DNA of 11,810 nucleotides from an uncultured Clostridia bacterium (GTDB lineage Bacteria > Bacillota > Clostridia > Oscillospirales > CAG-382), in NCBI GenBank assembly GCA_947305675.1, contig CAMZED010000047.1, positions 1-11,810 of the forward strand, written 5' to 3'. The translations under genes were made by a program, and so were the position numbers. The notes beneath the pieces were generated by a model that ran no database searches, was not told the origin of the DNA, and was given only the letters and a program-made list of their open reading frames with translations. The first letter of the stretch is position 1, and every line of letters starts with the position of its first letter. Below are positions 6,210 to 11,810 of this stretch, in pieces.

Positions 6210-8024
6210 ATGGCTTTTTCCAGAGAATTGATGGAAGAAATAAAGAATAGAAACAACATCGAAGACGTCGTGGGCAGAGTTGTTCCGCTCAAACGCGCGG
6301 GCGCGAACCTCGTCGGGCGCTGTCCTTTTCACAGCGAGCGCACGCCCTCTTTTACCGTTTTCCCGGCAACACAGACGTATTACTGTTTCGGCTGCGGTGC
6401 CGGGGGAGACGCCGTTTCGTTCGTTATGCAGAGCGAAAACCTCGAATATCGCGAAGCCGTCGAGGAACTCGCTAAGCGCGCCGGCATAAGGATCGAGGAA
6501 AATTTCGGCGAAAAAAGTACGCAGCCGTCAGTCCGCCGCGACAGAATGCTGGAACTCAACCGCGAAGCGGCAAGGTTCTTTTTCAGATCGCTGCTCTCGC
6601 CCGAAGCCGCGCACGCAAGGGATTATCTTCAAAAAAGGCAGTTTCTCCCGGTAACGGTAAAAAGGTTCGGGATCGGCTACGCGCCCGGCGGTTTCAACGC
6701 TCCGCTTTGCAGCCATCTTATCTCCAAAGGTTTCACTCCTTTCGAGATCCGCGCCGCCTTCCTCGGCGGAGAAGGCAAAAACGGCAGACTGTACGATATG
6801 TTCCGCAACAGAATCGTTTTCCCGATATTCGACGTAAACGGCGAAGTCGTCGCGTTCAGCGCACGAAGGTTGAACGAAGAGGACGAACGCAAATACATCA
6901 ACACATCCGATACCGCCGTGTTCAAAAAAAGCAAAGTTCTTTTCGGACTTAATATTGCGAAAAACAGCGAAGCGGGGAGTTTTGTGCTGTGTGAAGGCGC
7001 CCCCGACGCGATTGCCATGCATCAGGCGGGGTTCGACAACGCCATCGCAACGCTCGGCACCGCCATAACTTCGGAACACGCCCGGATAATTTCAAAATAC
7101 ACGCGTACTGTTTTCCTGGCGTACGATATCGATAAAGCCGGCAGAAAAGCCACGCTCAAAGGCATTGACCTGCTTAACCAGGTCGGCGTCGATACAAAAA
7201 TCATCAATCTCGGCACCGAAACGAAGGACCCCGACGAATTCATCAAAAAATTCGGTGCGGAAGCTTTCCGCGCAAAGCTGAACGGCTCGACGGGACAGAT
7301 CGATTACAGTATCGACGAAATAATCGGCAGGCACGATATCTCCGTCGCCGAGGACAAGCTGCGCGCGGTGAGCGAAGTGACCGAATATATCGCCGGGATC
7401 GCCTCGCGCCCCGAACGCGAAGTTTATTCACAGCGCGCCGCGGACAAACTCGGCATAACGCTCGAGGCTATGCGAAGCGAAGTGGAACGTGTCGCCAAAA
7501 AGCAGGGATACAGGTCAAAGAGCGAACAGGTCAAAAAAGCGCTTAACGAACAAAGCGGATTCGGCTCCGCCGCCAATACCGATAAACTCAGGTTTTCATC
7601 CGAAGCCTCGCACGAGGAAGCGATATTGGGCATCCTGCTCGTCCGTCCGGATTACGGTCCTGAAGCGGCAAAACTGATCGACGAATCGGATTTTGCGACT
7701 TCGCTCAACAAAAAAATATTCGGGCTTTTCAAAGAAGAAATATCTTCCGGCAGGGAAATAGTCCCGTCGAAAGACGGCGTACTCACCCCTCGCGAGACGG
7801 GCGCTCTTGAACGCTGCCGCGCTTCGAGACTTCAACTCGGAGACAATACTTTCGCAGCGCTTGAATCGCATATACGCGCGTTGAAAGAATTGCGCCGCCG
7901 CGCCGATTACGATAAAAAAATAGAGGATTCGCCCGCCGCGGCGCTGAACGAATACCTTCAATCAATAAAAAATAAAAATAAAAACGGCGATAAAGAGAGG
8001 GATCACAATGGAGAAGGATCTTAA
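6210..8024 (+). CDS. dnaG: DNA primase DnaG
   Basis: A 604-residue primase that makes RNA primers at the replication fork together with the replicative helicase. Domains in order: the CHC2 zinc finger with C38, H41, C59 and C62 (CPFHSERTPSF, YYCFGCG); the RNA-polymerase-like core with RNRIVFPI (199-206), ERKYINTSDT (226-235) and KKSKVLFGL (239-247); the Toprim domain with E262 (CEGAPDAIA) and D306-x-D308 (AYDIDKAG); and the helical C-terminal helicase-binding region from about 440. The first Toprim motif reads EGAPD where EGYMD is usual, but the acidic residues are kept. The ATG at 6210 gives the typical N-terminus (MAFSRELMEEI); an upstream TTG at 6153 would lie inside dgt. The ribosome site is weak (GAAAGAAG). 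The 3' end overlaps rpoD by 17 nt. Confidence 0.98.
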   Translation: MAFSRELMEEIKNRNNIEDVVGRVVPLKRAGANLVGRCPFHSERTPSFTVFPATQTYYCFGCGAGGDAVSFVMQSENLEYREAVEELAKRAGIRIEENFGEKSTQPSVRRDRMLELNREAARFFFRSLLSPEAAHARDYLQKRQFLPVTVKRFGIGYAPGGFNAPLCSHLISKGFTPFEIRAAFLGGEGKNGRLYDMFRNRIVFPIFDVNGEVVAFSARRLNEEDERKYINTSDTAVFKKSKVLFGLNIAKNSEAGSFVLCEGAPDAIAMHQAGFDNAIATLGTAITSEHARIISKYTRTVFLAYDIDKAGRKATLKGIDLLNQVGVDTKIINLGTETKDPDEFIKKFGAEAFRAKLNGSTGQIDYSIDEIIGRHDISVAEDKLRAVSEVTEYIAGIASRPEREVYSQRAADKLGITLEAMRSEVERVAKKQGYRSKSEQVKKALNEQSGFGSAANTDKLRFSSEASHEEAILGILLVRPDYGPEAAKLIDESDFATSLNKKIFGLFKEEISSGREIVPSKDGVLTPRETGALERCRASRLQLGDNTFAALESHIRALKELRRRADYDKKIEDSPAAALNEYLQSIKNKNKNGDKERDHNGEGS

Positions 8025-9114
8025 ATTTTTTACACCAGAACAATTCGAAGCAGCCAAAGCAAAAGGAAATATCACTCCCGCTGAAGTCCTTGCGGCGATT
8101 GCGTCGACCGACGTGAATATCGAAACCGTCGAGCGCGTCTGCGAAGCGCTTGAACGCAACGGGATCGATATAGTTTCGGCTGAACTCGACAACGTAAATT
8201 TTGATATGACCGAGGACGATATTGAGCCCGAGGAACTTGAAGAAGTCACCGGGGACGTCGATTCGCTTCTTACCCAGGAAGGCGTTTCCGTCGATGACCC
8301 GGTAAGAATGTATTTGAAAGATATTGGCAAAGTGCCGCTGCTTTCCGCGGAAAAAGAGCTTGAACTTGCCAACCGTATGGCGCATGGCGATCTTGAAGCG
8401 AAGCATCAGCTTGTCGAGGCTAACCTCAGGCTGGTGGTCAGCATTGCAAAACGTTATGTCAACCGCGGAATGTTCTTCCTCGATCTTATTCAGGAGGGGA
8501 ATCTCGGCTTGATGAAAGCCGCCGAAAAGTTCGATTACGGCAAAGGGTTCAAGTTTTCGACTTACGCCACCTGGTGGATCAGGCAGGCTATAACCCGTGC
8601 GATCGCTGATCAGGCGCGCACGATAAGGATCCCGGTCCATATGGTCGAAACGATAAATAAAGTTTTGAGAGTATCGCGTCAGCTGCTTCAGGAAATGGGC
8701 AGGGAACCCTCCGATGAAGAGATCGCAAAAGAAATGGATATGTCTGTCGAAAAGGTGCGCGAGATATTGAAGATCGCTCAGGAACCGGTATCGCTCGAAA
8801 TGCCTATCGGCGAAGAGGAAGATTCTCATCTCGGCGATTTTATCGCTGACGATAACACGCCCGCTCCGGCTGACGCGGCTTCTTATCAGATGCTTCGGGA
8901 ACATCTTTTCGAAGTCCTCCATACGCTCACCCCGCGTGAGGAAGCGGTGCTTAAACTCCGTTTCGGGCTCGAGGACGGCAGGCCGAGGACTTTGGAGGAA
9001 GTCGGCAAAGTGTTTGACATCACCCGTGAACGCATCCGCCAGATAGAGGCGAAGGCGCTCAGAAAACTGCGCCACCCGAGCAGGTCGAAGAAATTAAAAG
9101 ATTATCTTGAATAA
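8008..9114 (+). CDS. rpoD: Primary sigma factor RpoD/SigA
   Basis: A 368-residue group 1 sigma factor that directs RNA polymerase to housekeeping promoters such as those seen at 456-484 and 2495-2523. Region 1.1-like acidic N-terminus at about 1-90; region 1.2 DDPVRMYLKDIG (96-107); region 2 from about 135 to 205, with NLRLVVSIAKRYVNRG (139-154), DLIQEGNLGLMKA (159-171) and FSTYATWWIRQAI (183-195), the stretch that melts and reads the -10 box; region 3 around 210-290; region 4.2 helix-turn-helix TLEEVGKVFDITRERIRQIE (328-347) for the -35 box. The length matches Gram-positive SigA, without the long insert of E. coli RpoD. GAGAGGG lies about 6 nt before the ATG. The start lies inside dnaG, so expression is probably tied to it. 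Confidence 0.98.
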   Translation: MEKDLKFFTPEQFEAAKAKGNITPAEVLAAIASTDVNIETVERVCEALERNGIDIVSAELDNVNFDMTEDDIEPEELEEVTGDVDSLLTQEGVSVDDPVRMYLKDIGKVPLLSAEKELELANRMAHGDLEAKHQLVEANLRLVVSIAKRYVNRGMFFLDLIQEGNLGLMKAAEKFDYGKGFKFSTYATWWIRQAITRAIADQARTIRIPVHMVETINKVLRVSRQLLQEMGREPSDEEIAKEMDMSVEKVREILKIAQEPVSLEMPIGEEEDSHLGDFIADDNTPAPADAASYQMLREHLFEVLHTLTPREEAVLKLRFGLEDGRPRTLEEVGKVFDITRERIRQIEAKALRKLRHPSRSKKLKDYLE

Positions 9115-9137
9115 GCAACTAAAGGTATATTTTCAAC

Positions 9138-10151
9138 ATGAAAGAACAACTTGAACAGATAAGGCAGAAAGCGATCGAGGAAATCGAGTCGGCTCAGACT
9201 TCGCTCGACGATATAAGGGTAAAATACCTCGGCAAAAAGGGACAGCTTACCGCAATTCTGCGCGGCATGGGCGCACTCGACGCGGACGAACGTCCCGTTA
9301 TCGGAGCGATCGCCAACACAGTCCGTGAACATATCGAAAACGCGCTTGCCGAACGCGGCGCCGAGCTTAAAGAACTCGCGCTGAAGAAGAGCCTTGAACT
9401 TGAAAAACTCGACGTTACTTACGATGGAGCCTGCTCGCCGTGCGGACACGTTCACCCTATAACCCGCACGATGGAACGTATGACCGAGATCTTCGTGGAT
9501 ATGGGCTTCACAGTGGTCGAAGGCCCCGAAGTCGAAACCGTCCGCAACAATTTCGACGACCTCAACGCCCCCGCCGACCATCCCTCGCGCGATTTGCAGG
9601 ATACATTTTATATCACCGAATCGACTCTGCTCCGCACTCAGACTTCGCCGGTGCAGATCCGCGCCATGCGTGAGACTCAACCTCCCATAAGGATCATCTC
9701 GCCCGGCCGCGTTTACCGCAGCGACGTCGCCGACGCGACCCATTCGCCGATGTTCCATCAACTCGAAGGCCTTGTTATCGACAAGGGCATAACGATGGGC
9801 GATCTTAAAGGGATTCTTTCGCTGTTCGCAAAGACGATGTTCGGACCGGAAACAAAGACCCGCTTCCGCCCGCATAATTTCCCGTTCACCGAACCTTCCG
9901 CCGAAGTTGACGTTTCCTGCTTTGTCTGCGGCGGAAAAGGCTGCCGCGTCTGCAAAGGCGAGGGCTGGATGGAAATACTGGGCTCGGGTATGGTCCATCC
10001 CAACGTGCTCCGCGCCGGAGGGATCGATCCCGACGTTTATTCCGGATTTGCTTTCGGTATGGGTATAGAACGCGTCGCAATGGTAATGTCGGGGATCGAC
10101 GACCTGCGTCTTATGTATGAAAACGACGCGAGATTTTTAAGACAGTTCTGA
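9138..10151 (+). CDS. pheS: Phenylalanyl-tRNA synthetase alpha subunit
   Basis: A 337-residue class II synthetase subunit that carries the catalytic site of the alpha2-beta2 enzyme charging tRNA-Phe. An N-terminal helical coiled-coil arm (about 1-90) is followed by the catalytic core: HPITR (106-110), FVDMGFTVVEGPEVE (119-133), motif 2 at RVYRSDVADATHSPMFHQLEG (191-211, where the Thr-His-Ser-Pro run recognises substrate), and motif 3 GFAFGMGIERVAM (303-315). Residues 261-272 hold two CxxC pairs (C261, C264, C269, C272), a zinc-knuckle-like loop that I recall in other clostridial PheS. The gene starts 23 nt after rpoD. The ribosome site is poor (AAAGG, 12 nt upstream). No T-box leader fits in the gap, so tRNA-Phe sensing at this point is excluded. 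Confidence 0.97.
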   Translation: MKEQLEQIRQKAIEEIESAQTSLDDIRVKYLGKKGQLTAILRGMGALDADERPVIGAIANTVREHIENALAERGAELKELALKKSLELEKLDVTYDGACSPCGHVHPITRTMERMTEIFVDMGFTVVEGPEVETVRNNFDDLNAPADHPSRDLQDTFYITESTLLRTQTSPVQIRAMRETQPPIRIISPGRVYRSDVADATHSPMFHQLEGLVIDKGITMGDLKGILSLFAKTMFGPETKTRFRPHNFPFTEPSAEVDVSCFVCGGKGCRVCKGEGWMEILGSGMVHPNVLRAGGIDPDVYSGFAFGMGIERVAMVMSGIDDLRLMYENDARFLRQF

Positions 10152-10156
10152 TGCGC

Positions 10157-10162
10157 GGGAGG
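10157..10162 (+). promoter_or_regulatory. Strong ribosome binding site of pheT
   Basis: GGGAGG at 10157-10162, 8 nt before the ATG at 10171, lies in the 19-nt gap after pheS. It is much stronger than the site of pheS, so beta-subunit translation does not need to depend on read-through from pheS. Confidence 0.8.
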
Positions 10163-10170
10163 ATAGAAAA

Positions 10171-11787
10171 ATGAATGTATCGATAAACTGGTTAAAAGAT
10201 TACGTGAATATACCCGACGACATAAAAACTTTTTGCGACGGTATGACAATGAGCGGTACCAAAGTCGAAGGCTACACCCGTCTCGGCTCCGATATCGAAA
10301 ACGTTGTCGTCGGCAGAATTATGTCAACTGAACCGCACCCCGATTCCGATCACCTTATAATCTGCAAAGTCGACGTCGGAAACGGCGAACTGCAAATTGT
10401 CACCGGCGCGCAGAATGTCAAAGCCGGCGACCTTGTTCCCGTCTGTCTCGACGGCGCAAAGCTCCCCGGCGGAAAGACGATAAAGACCGGCAAGCTGCGC
10501 GGCGTGCTTTCGCAGGGGATGCTTTGCTCGATCGGCGAGCTCGGGCTTACCGTCAACGATTTTCCCTATGCCGTCGAAGACGGGATATTCCTTATTCAGG
10601 AGGATTGCAAACCCGGCGACGACATCCGCGAAGTCTGCAAGCTTACCGACACCGTCGTGGAGTTCGAACTTACCTTCAACCGCCCCGACTGCCTTTCCTA
10701 TATCGGCATCGCGCGTGAAGCCGCCGCGACGTTTGGCGGTGAAGTAAAGATCCCGACGCACGCCATAAAAGAGTTCAAGGGCAAACCGTCAAGCGAATAT
10801 ATCAAAGTAAACGTTCTTAACAAAGAGCTTTGCCCCTGCTATACCGCCCGCGTTGTCAACAACGTAAAGATCGGGCCTTCTCCGCTGTGGCTCCGCGCAA
10901 AACTGCGCGCCGCCGGCGTAAGACCGATCAACAACATTGTCGACATAACCAATTTCGTAATGCTCGAATACGGTCAGCCGATGCACGCGTTCGATTACGA
11001 ATACATCAAATCGCGCGAGATAAACGTAAGGAACGCTTTCGAAGGCGAGGAAATAGTTACTCTCGACGGTGTTGCGCGCAAACTCAGCCCCGAAATGCTG
11101 GTAATTGCCGACGGTTCGCGCGCGGTAGCGCTGGCGGGAGTTATGGGCGGTGAGAACAGCGAAATAACCGATTCCACGACTACCGTGGTGTTCGAAAGCG
11201 CCAACTTCAACCGCGAAAGCATACGCAAAACTTCAAAAGCAGTCGGTCTGCGCACCGAAAGCTCCGCAAGGTTTGAAAAAGGCCTGCCTCCCGTTTCCAC
11301 CCTCGAAGCACTTGACAGGGCATGCCAACTTGTCGACCTGCTCGGGTGCGGCGATATCGCTCCGGGAACGGTGGAAGTCATAAACACCGATATGAGCGAC
11401 CGCGTCGTCCCCTACGACCGCAAAGCTGTTAACGCGCTGCTCGGTACGAATATTCCGGAAGCCGAGATGGATAAAATTCTCGCTTCGGTCAACCTTATTG
11501 CCGAAGGCGATAAGCTTCACGTTCCCGCCTATCGCGCGGATATAATCAATACCGCCGATATATCCGAGGACGTCGTACGTCTCTACGGATTCGACAACAT
11601 CGAATCCACAATGTTCAGAGGCGAGGCGGTTCTCGGCGGGAGATCGCCCTATGAGGCGTTCCGTTACGAAATAAACAAGATCGCCGCCGGGCTGGGTTAC
11701 TGTGAATGCATAACCTATTCATTCGTTTCGCCCAAAACGCTCGACAGGATAAGGATCCCGCAGGAAAGCGAACTGCGACCGGTATAG
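10171..11787 (+). CDS. pheT: Phenylalanyl-tRNA synthetase beta subunit, prematurely ended (538 of about 800 residues)
   Basis: The start is a standard PheT: MNVSINWLKDYV, then the EMAP-like tRNA-binding OB fold (about 42-150, with HPDSDHLIICKVDVG and VTGAQNV), the B3/B4 domain with the editing site (about 210-385; RPINNIVDITNFVMLEYGQP at 251-270, GLRTESSARFEKG at 359-371) and B5 (about 405-475; EDVVRLYGFD). It then enters the B6-B7 catalytic-like domain (GLGYCECITYSFVSP, 507-521) and stops at TAG after ELRPV. Family members continue within a few residues into a block like NPLGEDxSVMRTT and end with the ferredoxin-like anticodon-binding domain near residue 800. Both are missing. No forward frame of the 23 bases after the stop encodes the expected block. 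A real pheT of this length should not bind tRNA-Phe normally. Mutation, rearrangement or an assembly join are all possible. Confidence 0.9.
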   Translation: MNVSINWLKDYVNIPDDIKTFCDGMTMSGTKVEGYTRLGSDIENVVVGRIMSTEPHPDSDHLIICKVDVGNGELQIVTGAQNVKAGDLVPVCLDGAKLPGGKTIKTGKLRGVLSQGMLCSIGELGLTVNDFPYAVEDGIFLIQEDCKPGDDIREVCKLTDTVVEFELTFNRPDCLSYIGIAREAAATFGGEVKIPTHAIKEFKGKPSSEYIKVNVLNKELCPCYTARVVNNVKIGPSPLWLRAKLRAAGVRPINNIVDITNFVMLEYGQPMHAFDYEYIKSREINVRNAFEGEEIVTLDGVARKLSPEMLVIADGSRAVALAGVMGGENSEITDSTTTVVFESANFNRESIRKTSKAVGLRTESSARFEKGLPPVSTLEALDRACQLVDLLGCGDIAPGTVEVINTDMSDRVVPYDRKAVNALLGTNIPEAEMDKILASVNLIAEGDKLHVPAYRADIINTADISEDVVRLYGFDNIESTMFRGEAVLGGRSPYEAFRYEINKIAAGLGYCECITYSFVSPKTLDRIRIPQESELRPV

Positions 11788-11790
11788 GTA

Positions 11791-11798
11791 AAGGAGGG
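11791..11798 (+). promoter_or_regulatory. Shine-Dalgarno sequence just after the pheT stop
   Basis: AAGGAGGG begins 4 nt after the TAG of pheT, one of the strongest ribosome sites in the window. A TTG at 11800 is too close to use. The first start that could follow at the window edge would be about 12 nt away. It suggests another cistron begins at or just beyond the right edge, whose identity cannot be seen. Confidence 0.5.
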
Positions 11799-11810
11799 TT
11801 TGAAGAAGAA

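Noticed and set aside
7783..9075. A 430-codon open frame on the minus strand opposite the end of dnaG and most of rpoD
   Set aside because: It is antisense to two clear genes, its product is rich in Arg, Phe and His with no recognisable motif, and it arises from codon bias in the sense genes. The same holds for long minus-strand frames at 5144-6292, 9102-9998 and 3504-4205.
9126..9131. TATATT before pheS as a possible -10 box
   Set aside because: It ends 7 nt before the pheS ATG, leaving no room for a leader with a ribosome site, and the nearest TTGAAT is only 13 nt upstream.
10090..10110. Possible terminator between pheS and pheT
   Set aside because: No G/C stem with a T run is present, and the genes are 19 nt apart with a strong ribosome site in the gap.
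11785..11787. TAG in pheT as a recoded codon (amber read-through, pyrrolysine or alternative code)
   Set aside because: Translation past TAG (VKEGLKK) does not match the PheT block expected there, and another gene in the window uses TAG as a normal stop inside a terminator.
11780..11810. Group II intron or simple one-base frameshift at the pheT break
   Set aside because: No GUGYG intron start is visible at the break, and neither of the other two forward frames restores PheT. Only 23 bases are available, so a larger insertion cannot be ruled out.

Overview
This window looks like chromosomal housekeeping DNA from an uncultured member of the Clostridia (Firmicutes/Bacillota). The grounds are the gene order dgt-dnaG-rpoD, the short one-piece form of the dGTPase, the BcrAB-type exporter, a DUF5685-type gene next to a J-domain gene, strong Shine-Dalgarno sites and textbook SigA promoters. 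Base composition is close to balanced. I saw no rRNA, tRNA, CRISPR array, insertion sequence, phage gene or long repeat. The window starts inside yicC, and its last gene, pheT, ends abnormally a few bases before the right edge, so both edges may be contig ends.

Left part, minus strand (1-2523). A promoter with an extended -10 box drives three tightly packed genes read right to left: a DUF5685-family protein (1609-2466), a J-domain protein with a cysteine-packed tail (1004-1612) and a small multi-pass membrane protein (485-1003). The first two overlap by 4 nt, and the third starts on the base after the second stops. The set ends in an intrinsic terminator. The loop of that terminator contains both the stop codon of the membrane protein and the -35 box of a perfect-consensus promoter for yicC (1-415, cut by the window start). 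The set has no established function. The DUF5685 protein carries two Asp-rich motifs resembling those of squalene/phytoene synthases, which I regard as the best lead in the window.

Centre and right, plus strand (2553-11787). A promoter divergent from the first one starts a long run of co-directional genes with overlaps or gaps of no more than 28 nt: an ABC ATPase and its permease (BcrA/BcrB type), dgt (dNTP hydrolase), dnaG (primase), rpoD (primary sigma factor), pheS and pheT (phenylalanyl-tRNA synthetase subunits). This resembles the macromolecular synthesis operon, linking nucleotide-pool control, replication priming, transcription initiation and tRNA charging, with an exporter pair at its head and pheST at its tail. 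I see no terminator, clear internal promoter or T-box inside it.

The main anomaly is pheT. It is a good PheT for 538 codons, then ends at a TAG early in the B6-B7 region, and none of the three forward frames of the last 23 bases looks like the rest of PheT. A strong Shine-Dalgarno sequence follows the stop. This is either a real break (rearrangement, insertion or split gene) or an assembly error at a contig end.
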